Of a stretch of 64,000 nucleotides of DNA, positions 56,715-64,000 are shown in pieces. A program made the translations under genes and the position numbers. The stretch comes from Microvirga sp. (lineage in GTDB: Bacteria > Pseudomonadota > Alphaproteobacteria > Rhizobiales > Beijerinckiaceae). The notes below the pieces were generated by a model that did not search any database, was not told the DNA's origin, and saw only the letters and a list, made by a program, of their open reading frames with translations. The stretch covers positions 248,001-312,000 of the forward strand of contig NZ_JACXAB010000003.1 of assembly GCF_014699075.1 (NCBI RefSeq), given 5' to 3'. Positions within the stretch are counted from its first letter, which is position 1. Each line of letters opens with the position of its first letter.

Positions 56715-57659
56715 TCAGTGCACTTCGGGAGCGAAAACCGAAGCGACCGCGCTGCCGATATCGGCATAGCCGGACTCGCGGCGCGGCGTGGCGTCCACGA
56801 TGGCGTAGTTGGAGCGGCTCGAGAACAGGGCCTCCAGCACCGAGAAGTTCATGCGGTGGCCGCCGCAATAGGAGCGGTAGGTGCCGAGCAGCGGCAGGCC
56901 AGCGAGCGACAGGTCGCCGACGGCGTCGAGGAGCTTGTGCCGGACGAACTCGTCGGCATAGCGCAGGCCTTCCGGGTTCATGATGCCGTCGTCGCCGATG
57001 GCCACGGTGTTCTCAAGGGAGGCGCCGAGCGCGAAGCCGGCGCTCCAGAGCTTCTCCACGTCGCGCATGAAGCCGAAGGTGCGGGCGCGGGAGATCTCGC
57101 GGCGGAATACCGAGGGAGACAGGTCGATGGCCTTGCGCTGACGGCCGATCACCGGAGTCGGGAAGTCGATCTCCACGTCGAGGCGGAAGGCGCGCTCGTT
57201 CGGGAGAAGCTCGGCGAAGGCCCGGCCCTGGGTGACGCGAACGTGCTTGAGAACCTTGATGTAGCGGCGGGTGACGCCCTGAGCCGTGATGCCCACCTGG
57301 TCGATGGAATCGATGAAGGGCGCCGAGCTGCCGTCGAGGATCGGAACCTCCGGGCCGTCGATCTCGACGAGAACGTTGTCGATGCCGAGGCCGGCAAGAG
57401 CCGCCATGAGGTGTTCGATGGTGGCGACCGCGCCCGAGTCGCGGTCGCCGATGACCGTGCACAGCTCGGTGGCGGTCACCGCCAGATGCCGAGCATCGAT
57501 CAGACGGTCCAGGCCGCCCGGAAGACCGGTGCGGAGAAAAGCAATGCCATGGTTCGCTTCAGCCGGATGAAGGATCATCTTCACTTCATCCCCGGAGTGG
57601 ACTCCGGTTCCGATGAGGGTCACGGCGGCGCGAAGCGTGGTTTGCTGGCTTTGCTTCAT
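56715..57659 (-). CDS. lpxC: UDP-3-O-acyl-N-acetylglucosamine deacetylase
   Basis: 314 aa, committed step of lipid A synthesis, zinc enzyme. Zn ligands: His83 in ATIEHLMAALAG, and His/Asp in FVRHKLLDAVGDL; GTGVHSGDEV at the start and GHRMNFSVLEAL near the end. Follows ftsZ with a 290-bp gap holding a terminator and its promoter. Confidence 0.96.
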   Translation of the reverse strand: MKQSQQTTLRAAVTLIGTGVHSGDEVKMILHPAEANHGIAFLRTGLPGGLDRLIDARHLAVTATELCTVIGDRDSGAVATIEHLMAALAGLGIDNVLVEIDGPEVPILDGSSAPFIDSIDQVGITAQGVTRRYIKVLKHVRVTQGRAFAELLPNERAFRLDVEIDFPTPVIGRQRKAIDLSPSVFRREISRARTFGFMRDVEKLWSAGFALGASLENTVAIGDDGIMNPEGLRYADEFVRHKLLDAVGDLSLAGLPLLGTYRSYCGGHRMNFSVLEALFSSRSNYAIVDATPRRESGYADIGSAVASVFAPEVH

Positions 57660-57886
57660 GTGTCCTGGACCTCAATTACCCTTGTCGCCTGACAGAGCCT
57701 GTTTCGCCGAAGGAAGGTGCATTGGCTGCGTTGTGCTTCCCGCGGCAGGCTTCTTGTAGCGGTGCCCCTTATGATGTGAGGCACCATAGTCCCGCTATAT
57801 GGCTAGGCCAAATCACGCTTTCTTACCGTCTGTTACAAAGGGGATAAGTCTCAAGCCTTTGATGTTAATAGATTTTTAACGAAGAA

Positions 57887-57914
57887 GGCCCCCAGCCGGT
57901 TAGGGCTGGGGGCC
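57887..57914 (-). terminator. Terminator of ftsZ
   Basis: GGCCCCCAGCC (57887-57897) and GGCTGGGGGCC (57904-57914), 11-bp stem with a 6-nt loop and TTCTTCG after it on the minus strand, 36 nt beyond the ftsZ stop. Confidence 0.85.
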
Positions 57915-57949
57915 GTTTGTAACAGCTGTAACAGCGTGGTCAGGCTTGC

Positions 57950-59641
57950 TTAGTTGGCCTGGCGGCGGAGGAAGGCGGGAATCTCCAGCTGATCATCCTC
58001 GGAAGCCGCCCGGGGAGCCGGGGCCGGCTGGCCCTGCGGCGGCCGCTGCGCCTGGGCCGGCATGGGCCGGCGGGCGTATTCGGCATGAACCGAGGACATG
58101 GGCTGGCGCGGGGCCTCCTGGCGCGGCTCGGCAGGAGCCTGCTGCGGCTCCTCGCGGCGGCCGAAGCCGATGGTCGCGAGACGCTGGATCAGCGAAGGCT
58201 TGTGCTCCGGAGCCGGCTCCTCGCCGCGGCTGGCGCGCAGGGCAACCTGTCCAGGCATGGGCAGCTCGTCGATGCGCGGCATCCGGGCCGGACGCATGGC
58301 GCGCTCGGCCTGCGGCGGGATGAAGGCGCCCTGGTCCATAGGCTCGTCGTAGACCTGCGCCTGAGGGGCCGGAGCCTCGTAGGCCACTGCCTGCCGCGGC
58401 TGGGCCGGGGTGAGAACCACGTCGTCGCGCACGATCGGCTGGGGAGCGGACTCCACAGGCTGGGCCGCAGCCACGGGGGCCGCCATCGGAGCCGGAGCCA
58501 GAACGGGCGAGCCCTGGGTCAGGATCTGAGCCGCCTTCACCGGTTCGGCTTGGGCGGCGGAGCGAAAGGTCGGCGTGGCCTGGGTGGCGCGGGCGCGGGC
58601 CTCGGCCCGCAGGCGCTCGGCAACCTCGGAGATGCGCTGCTCGGTGGCCGTCAGATCGCCGCCGTTCTCCATGATCGCGTGGTCGATGCCGGTGGCCACG
58701 ACGGACACGCGGATGATGCCTTCCAGGCTCTCGTCGAAGGTGGCGCCGAGGATGATGTTGGCATCCTGGTCCACTTCCTCGCGGATGCGGGTGGCGGCTT
58801 CGTCGAGCTCGTAGAGGGTGAGGTCGTTGCCGCCGGTGATGGAGATCAGCAGGCCGCGCGCGCCCTTCATCGACACGTCGTCGAGGAGCGGGTTGGCAAT
58901 GGCTGCTTCAGCGGCACGGATGGCGCGCTTCTCGCCGGAGGCCTCGCCCGTGCCCATCATGGCCTTGCCCATGCCGCGCATGACGGAGCGCACGTCGGCG
59001 AAGTCGAGGTTGATGAGGCCTTCCTTCACCATCAGGTCGGTGATGCAGGCAACGCCCGAGTAGAGCACCTGATCGGCCATGGCGAAGGCGTCCGCGAAGG
59101 TCGTCTTCTCGGTGGCGACCCGGAACAGGTTCTGGTTCGGGATCACGATGAGCGTGTCGACCGCCTGCTGCAGCTCGTTGATGCCGGCTTCCGCCAGCTT
59201 CATGCGGCGCACGCCCTCGAACTGGAACGGCTTCGTCACGACGCCAACCGTCAGTATACCAAGTTCGCGGGCTGCGCGGGCCACGACCGGGGCAGCGCCC
59301 GTGCCGGTGCCGCCGCCCATGCCGGCGGTGATGAACACCATGTGCGAGCCTGCGAGCTGATCGCGGATCTCGTCGATCACCTCTTCGGCGGCCGCGCGGC
59401 CAACTTCCGGCTGTGAGCCGGCGCCGAGACCTTCGGTCACCTGAATGCCCATCTGAACCACGCGCTGGGCTTTGGAAGAAGCTAGTGCCTGCGCGTCGGT
59501 GTTCGACACCACGAACTCGACGCCCTCCAGACCCGATTCAATCATGTTGTTCACGGCATTGCCGCCGGCACCGCCGACGCCGAACACCGTGATATGCGGC
59601 CTGAGTTCCCGGATGTCCGGAGCTTGCTGATTGATAGCCAT
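57950..59641 (-). CDS. ftsZ: Cell division GTPase FtsZ
   Basis: 563 aa. Tubulin signature [11 protein letters not shown] at residues 109-119 and N-terminal [13 protein letters not shown]. The core ends near 320; the following 230 residues are a Pro/Ala/Gln-rich linker, much longer than the typical 50-100, and the conserved C-terminal peptide [15 protein letters not shown] (FtsA/FtsZ-regulator docking) closes it. Forms the Z-ring. Preceded by ftsA (105-bp gap). Confidence 0.97.
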   Translation of the reverse strand: MAINQQAPDIRELRPHITVFGVGGAGGNAVNNMIESGLEGVEFVVSNTDAQALASSKAQRVVQMGIQVTEGLGAGSQPEVGRAAAEEVIDEIRDQLAGSHMVFITAGMGGGTGTGAAPVVARAARELGILTVGVVTKPFQFEGVRRMKLAEAGINELQQAVDTLIVIPNQNLFRVATEKTTFADAFAMADQVLYSGVACITDLMVKEGLINLDFADVRSVMRGMGKAMMGTGEASGEKRAIRAAEAAIANPLLDDVSMKGARGLLISITGGNDLTLYELDEAATRIREEVDQDANIILGATFDESLEGIIRVSVVATGIDHAIMENGGDLTATEQRISEVAERLRAEARARATQATPTFRSAAQAEPVKAAQILTQGSPVLAPAPMAAPVAAAQPVESAPQPIVRDDVVLTPAQPRQAVAYEAPAPQAQVYDEPMDQGAFIPPQAERAMRPARMPRIDELPMPGQVALRASRGEEPAPEHKPSLIQRLATIGFGRREEPQQAPAEPRQEAPRQPMSSVHAEYARRPMPAQAQRPPQGQPAPAPRAASEDDQLEIPAFLRRQAN

Positions 59642-59746
59642 GATCTGTGCCTCTTCTGGCCTTATAGTGATGAGCGTTTGGCGGACGCTGACCTTTGTTT
59701 ACTTGAACTCTTCACGATGGCCCGCCGCGCCAACGCGTTACTCGTC

Positions 59747-61069
59747 TTAGAAACTATCGCGAATCCACCGGCCCATCCGAGAGAAGTAGCCGTCGGTTCC
59801 CGTACTCTGAAACAAGCCGCTGGAGCGCGGCTCGAAATACTCGATGTGTGCCACCTGCGGATAAACCAGGAGGCCGACCACCGCCGAAAAGGCAGGGCCC
59901 TTTGCCGCTTCGGGCAGGCCCTTGATGCCGAGCGGACGCCCGACACGAACCTGGCCCTGCAAGATGCGGCGCGCCGTTTCCGGCAGCCCGACGAGCTGGC
60001 TTGCGCCGCCCGTCAGCACGACCCGCCGTCCGGCCTGGGCCGCAAAGCCCGCGCCTTTCAACCGGTCGCGCACGAGTTCGAGAACCTCCTCGACCCGCGG
60101 CTTGATGATGCGAACGAGGTGCGACTTCGGCAGATGATTCGGAACGTCCCGTTCGTCTTCATCGACCTGCGGCACCGCGATCATGTCCCGGTCATCCGCG
60201 CTCGATGCGATGGCGGAGCCGTAGAAGGTCTTGAGCCGTTCGGCAGCGGACACGCGGGTCGTGAGACCGCGCGCGATGTCCATGGTCACGTGGTGACCGC
60301 CGACCGCGATGGCATCGGTGTGAACCAGATGCCCGTTGGAGAAGATGCCGACGCTCGTTGTGCCGCCGCCCATATCCACCACCGCGCAGCCCATGTCGGC
60401 CTCATCGTCGACGAGGGCGGAGAGGCCCGCTGCATAAGGTGTTGCGATCACCGCCTCGATGCCGAGGTGGCAGCGCTCGACCGCCAGCATGAGGTTGCGC
60501 GCGGCAGCCGCTTCGGACGTCACCACGTGCAGATCCGCGCCAAGGCGCTCGCCGATCATACCGGCGGGATCGACGATGTGGTTCTGCGCATCGAGCGAGA
60601 AACCGGTCGGAAGAGCATGCAGCACCGTGCGGCCGCGACGCAGATCGTAGCTCGACGCAGCATCGAGCACGCGATGCACGTCGCCTTCGCTCACCGCGCC
60701 GCGCACGGGAACATGCGCCTCGAAATGCTCTGACGCGAGACGCCCGCCGGTGAGGTTCACGATCACCGACTGGATCTCGACCTTCGCCATCCGCTCGGCG
60801 GCATGCACCGCCTGCCGGATCGCAGCCTCGGCCGCTTCCAGATCGACGACAACGCCGCCCTTCAGGCCCATGGACCGCTGATGGCCGATGCCGAGGATGC
60901 GCGCCACATGGGTGCGGCTGCGCAGCGACTCGACCTCGTCGGCCGGCTTCAGCTCCGCCACGACGCAGACGACCTTGCTCGTTCCCACGTCGAGCACCGA
61001 GAGAATGGTGCTCTTGCGTGCGGAGAGTGGCTTCAGGCGAGGCGTCAAACCGTGACCCGAGAGACTCAT
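59747..61069 (-). CDS. ftsA: Cell division protein FtsA
   Basis: 440 aa, actin-like ATPase that anchors FtsZ. Phosphate motif TILSVLDVGTSKVVCVVAEL and VVDMGGGTTSVGIF, then VLTGGASQLVGLPETARRIL. The amphipathic C-terminal tail (GRWIRDSF) acts as membrane anchor. It overlaps the ftsQ stop by 4 nt. Confidence 0.96.
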   Translation of the reverse strand: MSLSGHGLTPRLKPLSARKSTILSVLDVGTSKVVCVVAELKPADEVESLRSRTHVARILGIGHQRSMGLKGGVVVDLEAAEAAIRQAVHAAERMAKVEIQSVIVNLTGGRLASEHFEAHVPVRGAVSEGDVHRVLDAASSYDLRRGRTVLHALPTGFSLDAQNHIVDPAGMIGERLGADLHVVTSEAAAARNLMLAVERCHLGIEAVIATPYAAGLSALVDDEADMGCAVVDMGGGTTSVGIFSNGHLVHTDAIAVGGHHVTMDIARGLTTRVSAAERLKTFYGSAIASSADDRDMIAVPQVDEDERDVPNHLPKSHLVRIIKPRVEEVLELVRDRLKGAGFAAQAGRRVVLTGGASQLVGLPETARRILQGQVRVGRPLGIKGLPEAAKGPAFSAVVGLLVYPQVAHIEYFEPRSSGLFQSTGTDGYFSRMGRWIRDSF

Positions 61070-62022
61070 GTATCGACCCCCTTGCCGCGCATTGGTTTTT
61101 TCTTGAGTGCCTCGGCGCGGGCCAAGGCGGCCTCTTCCGTCAAGCGGACGACGACGCGATCCGACATGCGCAGATCGATCGCCAGCACGTCCTTTTCCAG
61201 AATCTTCTGCTCGTGTTCGAGCTTCACGAGACGGGCCAGCGCCTCAGCGGCTCCAATCTCCGGCAGGCGCACGTCCATGCCGTTGTCCATCTTCAGCGTC
61301 CAGCGCCGCCCGGCCACGAGCGTGCCGGCGCGAATGCGCTGTTTCAGCGGGCCGGCTGCCTCGACCAGAGCGAGATAATCCTTGCTGCGGGCATTGGCGC
61401 CCTCGCCCACCACGAAGGGCAGATTGAGATAGCGCTCGTCCTGCATCAGGTCGATCACCGTGCCATCGGCGGCAACGACGAAGAGTTCGCCGTTGTTCTG
61501 CCAGATGGCATGCGCCTCGCGCTCGGCCAGCGTGATGACGAGTTCGTTGGGATAGAGCTTGCGCACCGTCGCCGACTTGACCATCGGCACGCGCTCGAGG
61601 CGCTCGCGCAGGTCGTTCACGTCGAGGAAGGCGAGCGACAGCTTGCCATTGATGCCGGCCGCCGCGAGAACCTCGTTCTCGCCCATCTGCGAGATGCCGG
61701 AGATCGTCACCTGCTCGAGGCCGAGACCCACGGTGCGGGCCAGCGCATGGTGCGGCTCGCCATGCTGGCGGATGAAACCGTCGATATGCCCGCCCTGCCA
61801 GAGGCCGTAGCCGACGACCGCCGAGAAGAAGGCCAGCGTCAGGCCGGTTCCGAGGAAGCGTGGAAGGCGTTGCTCGATCGGGGCACCGGCGGAGCGGCGG
61901 CGCACGCTGCCGGAGGATCCGAACAGCTTTTTGATTCGGGAGGGCTGCTTGAACGAGGAGGCGGGCCTCCGCCCCCCGGAGGCAGCGCGCGCAACGGCGA
62001 ATCCGGCCGGGTAGGCCGTCAT
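61066..62022 (-). CDS. ftsQ: Cell division protein FtsQ/DivIB
   Basis: 318 aa. Basic cytoplasmic N-terminus, one membrane helix (GLTLAFFSAVVGYGLW), and a POTRA plus FtsQ domain (LEQVTISGISQMGENEVLAAAGI, then the DLRERLERVPMVKSATVRKLYPNELVITLAEREAHAIWQ). ATG 62022 overlaps the ddl stop by ATGA, so it is preferred to 62052. Links FtsA/Z ring to the septal wall machinery. Confidence 0.94.
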   Translation of the reverse strand: MTAYPAGFAVARAASGGRRPASSFKQPSRIKKLFGSSGSVRRRSAGAPIEQRLPRFLGTGLTLAFFSAVVGYGLWQGGHIDGFIRQHGEPHHALARTVGLGLEQVTISGISQMGENEVLAAAGINGKLSLAFLDVNDLRERLERVPMVKSATVRKLYPNELVITLAEREAHAIWQNNGELFVVAADGTVIDLMQDERYLNLPFVVGEGANARSKDYLALVEAAGPLKQRIRAGTLVAGRRWTLKMDNGMDVRLPEIGAAEALARLVKLEHEQKILEKDVLAIDLRMSDRVVVRLTEEAALARAEALKKKPMRGKGVDT

Positions 62023-62942
62023 CGGTTGCAGGTAGCGTCCTCCACCATCCATTGCACAAGCTCGCCAAACGTATAGCCCGCGTGGGCTGCCAGTTCTGGC
62101 ACCAAGCTCGTCTCGGTCATGCCGGGTTGCGTGTTGACCTCCAGAACGACGAGTTCCCCGGTTCCCCCAGGAGTGTCGTCGTACCGCAAGTCGGCGCGGC
62201 TGATTCCCCGACAGCCGAGCGCTTGATGCGCCGTTAACGCCAACTCTTGGACCTTTTGGTAAATATTCGGTTTAATTTCTGCCGGGAGGACGTGAATGGA
62301 GCCGCCCTTCACATATTTCGCATCGTAATCGTAGAAGACCCCGGTGGCGGGCCGGATGTCGATGACCCCAAGGGCCTTGTCGCCCATGACCGCGCAGGTC
62401 AGCTCACGGCCCGCAACGTAAGATTCCACAAGGAGTTGGTCGCCGAACGACCAGTCTTCGCGCAGCAGTTCCTGGGGCGGATGGGAGCGGTCCTCACGGA
62501 CGATGATGACCCCGTAGGACGAGCCCTCGCTGATCGGCTTGATCACGTAAGGGGCCGGCAGAGCGTGGCTTTTCGCCGCCTCAAAACGGTTAACGACCAT
62601 GCCCTTGGGAACCGGCACGCCGGCCGATTCCATGACGATTTTCGCCTTGTCCTTCTGCATGGCGAGTGCCGAGGCGAGGACGCCGGAATGGGTGTAGGGA
62701 ATTTTTAAGAGTTCGAGCAGGCCCTGAATCGTCCCGTCCTCGCCCACCCGTCCATGCAGCGCATTGAACACCACGTCCGGCGCAACCGCCTGGAGAACAG
62801 TGGCGATATCGGGCTGCACGTCGATGGGAGTGACCTTGTAGCCTTGGCTCTCCAAGGCCTTGCAGCAGGCCCGGCCCGACGCCAGACTGACCTCGCGCTC
62901 CGCCGACCAGCCGCCATAAAGGATGGCAACATGCTTCGCCAT
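62019..62942 (-). CDS. ddl: D-alanine--D-alanine ligase
   Basis: 307 aa ATP-grasp enzyme (ddlB type) making D-Ala-D-Ala. VAILYGGWSAEREVSLASG and VFNALHGRVGEDGTIQGLLELLKIPYTHSG at the N-terminus, then the ATP-binding and metal-binding EVNTQPGMTETSLVPE. GGAGAG lies before the ATG. Between murB and ftsQ as in the classical cluster. Confidence 0.96.
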   Translation of the reverse strand: MAKHVAILYGGWSAEREVSLASGRACCKALESQGYKVTPIDVQPDIATVLQAVAPDVVFNALHGRVGEDGTIQGLLELLKIPYTHSGVLASALAMQKDKAKIVMESAGVPVPKGMVVNRFEAAKSHALPAPYVIKPISEGSSYGVIIVREDRSHPPQELLREDWSFGDQLLVESYVAGRELTCAVMGDKALGVIDIRPATGVFYDYDAKYVKGGSIHVLPAEIKPNIYQKVQELALTAHQALGCRGISRADLRYDDTPGGTGELVVLEVNTQPGMTETSLVPELAAHAGYTFGELVQWMVEDATCNR

Positions 62943-62993
62943 GGGTCTCTCCTGTGATGTGCCCCAGCGATGCCGGGCCGAAAGTGATTCGGG

Positions 62994-63914
62994 TCAGGGC
63001 TTGGGAAGCCCGACCCGCTTGATCTCCCATTCGAGCTCCACGCCGGACATCTCGCGGACGCGGCGGCGGACCTCTTCGCCCAAGCCTTCGATGTCGGCCG
63101 CGGAGGCGGAGCCATGGTTGATCAGGAAGTTGCAGTGCATCTCGGACACCTGGGCATCGCCCACCCGAAGTCCCCGGCATCCGGCGGCATCGACCAGCTC
63201 CCAGGCCTTCTTGCCCGGCGGGTTCTTGAAGGTGGAGCCGCCCGTGCGGGTGTTGACCGGCTGGGTCGAGGAGCGCGCCTCGGTGATGGCGTTCATCTCG
63301 GCGAGGATCTCTTCCGGATTGCCGGAGCGGCCCTCGAACAGGGCTTCGGTGAAGATCACATCGTCGGGCACGCCCGAATGGCGATAGGTGAAGCCCATCT
63401 GCGCGTTGGTGAAGCTCACCGCCTCGCCGGTGCGCGTCAGGCCCTTGGCCTCGACGAGCACATCCTTGGTCTCGCCGCCATAGGCGCCGCCGTTCATGCA
63501 CAAGGCCCCGCCGATGGCGCCGGGAATGCCACGCAGGAAAGACAGCCCCGCAATGCCGGCCTCGGCGGCCGCGCGCGCGACCTTCACGTCAGGAGCGCCT
63601 GCTCCGGCGCGCACGCGCAGGTTCGGCTCGATGGACACTTCGGCAAAGCCCTTGCCGAGACGAATGATAACACCTTCCCAACCGCCGTCGCGGATGAGCA
63701 GGTTGGAGCCGAGGCCTACCACGAGAACCGGCACGCTGCGGTCGAGGCGCTGCAGGAAGTAAGCGAGGTCGTCCGTGTCCGCCGGTGTGAACAACACCTG
63801 CGCCGGGCCGCCCGTGCGGAACCACGACAAAGGCGCCGTCGGCGCATTCGCCTCCAGCTTGCCGCGCAGCTCCGGCATGCGGGCTTTGATTTCAGGAACG
63901 ATATCAGAAAACAT
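62994..63914 (-). CDS. murB: UDP-N-acetylenolpyruvoylglucosamine reductase
   Basis: 306 aa FAD enzyme, second step of UDP-MurNAc synthesis. [39 protein letters not shown] (FAD site) and the catalytic Ser region [17 protein letters not shown] 63914 is chosen; 63935 is also open. Upstream (murC side) is outside the window apart from a REP-like sequence. Confidence 0.94.
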   Translation of the reverse strand: MFSDIVPEIKARMPELRGKLEANAPTAPLSWFRTGGPAQVLFTPADTDDLAYFLQRLDRSVPVLVVGLGSNLLIRDGGWEGVIIRLGKGFAEVSIEPNLRVRAGAGAPDVKVARAAAEAGIAGLSFLRGIPGAIGGALCMNGGAYGGETKDVLVEAKGLTRTGEAVSFTNAQMGFTYRHSGVPDDVIFTEALFEGRSGNPEEILAEMNAITEARSSTQPVNTRTGGSTFKNPPGKKAWELVDAAGCRGLRVGDAQVSEMHCNFLINHGSASAADIEGLGEEVRRRVREMSGVELEWEIKRVGLPKP

Positions 63915-63928
63915 CAAATACCCCGCAG

Positions 63929-63975
63929 CCCTCATCCTGAGGAGCGAGCATGGCTCGCGTCTCGAAGGACGAGGG
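63929..63975. repeat. REP-like palindrome at the window end
   Basis: CCCTCATCCTGAGGAGC with GCGTCTCGAAGGACGAGGG, an imperfect hairpin of a common Rhizobiales REP type; it continues near the edge of the window. Confidence 0.6.
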
Positions 63976-64000
63976 CGTCTCCAGCGAGCACTGGAAGCGG

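Noticed and set aside
58085..59416. 443-codon open frame antisense to ftsZ
   Set aside because: FtsZ signature and C-terminal peptide are on the minus strand; the plus frame is low-complexity shadow.

Overview
The window is 64 kb of GC-rich alphaproteobacterial chromosome, almost certainly from the order Hyphomicrobiales (Rhizobiales); a Microvirga/Methylobacteriaceae-like organism is my best guess, not a proof. The order-level call rests on a two-piece (circularly permuted) tmRNA gene next to an alpha-type sspB, the hflK-hflC-DUF2065-Do protease run near serB-miaA-ilvB-ilvN-ilvC, the murB-ddl-ftsQ-ftsA-ftsZ-lpxC-bamD-recN order, and intergenic palindromes of the kind common in Rhizobiales. 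Nearly everything is core chromosome. I see no prophage, insertion sequence, CRISPR array, plasmid locus or secretion system.

Layout. 1-2.8 kb: the start of hmgA and its divergent MarR-type regulator with a candidate operator, then hemN behind an FNR/FixK-type box. 2.9-5.0 kb: tRNA-Lys(CTT) and leuA with a leucine-rich leader peptide. 5.2-9.3 kb: a lipoprotein, a pdxY-phzF-nudix operon, a DedA protein and small proteins. 9.3-18.7 kb: a cNMP-binding patatin, then the branched-chain amino acid block ilvC, ilvN, ilvB. ilvB has a classical attenuator (Leu-Ile-Leu-Val-Val leader plus terminator). Between ilvB and ilvN sit a GST gene and a DUF559 nuclease gene flanked by inverted repeats. 18.7-26.9 kb: serB, Do protease, hflC/hflK, folA, a GNAT, thyA, then ssrA-sspB. 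26.9-36.4 kb: a P450, fumC, small regulators, a large AsmA protein, a D-lactate dehydrogenase-like flavoenzyme and a thioesterase. 36.5-46 kb: a UvrD-type helicase, manganese catalase, cyclopropane fatty acid synthase, an SDR, prmA, tiny proteins and an M24 aminopeptidase. 46-53.8 kb: azlCD with an AraC regulator, ligA, a repeat-rich gap, an epimerase and an M28 peptidase. 53.9-64 kb: recN, bamD, lpxC and the division/wall cluster ftsZ-ftsA-ftsQ-ddl-murB.

Functionally, leuA, ilvB, ilvN and ilvC make leucine, isoleucine and valine, and both leuA and ilvB appear to be controlled by translation of leader peptides. thyA and folA form a thymidylate/folate unit. ssrA and sspB tag stalled proteins and deliver them to ClpXP. 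The right end builds the septum, peptidoglycan precursors and the outer membrane.

No large novel system stands out. The points most worth follow-up are: (1) a LexA-type box abutting a near-consensus promoter that fires into about 260 nt of unexplained sequence upstream of ligA; (2) the DUF559 cassette bounded by inverted REP-like repeats inside the ilvB-ilvN operon; (3) the leuA leader peptide, which lacks an obvious U-tract terminator; (4) families of long palindromes that abut or supply stop codons; and (5) a 64-nt double-stem palindrome covering a start codon.
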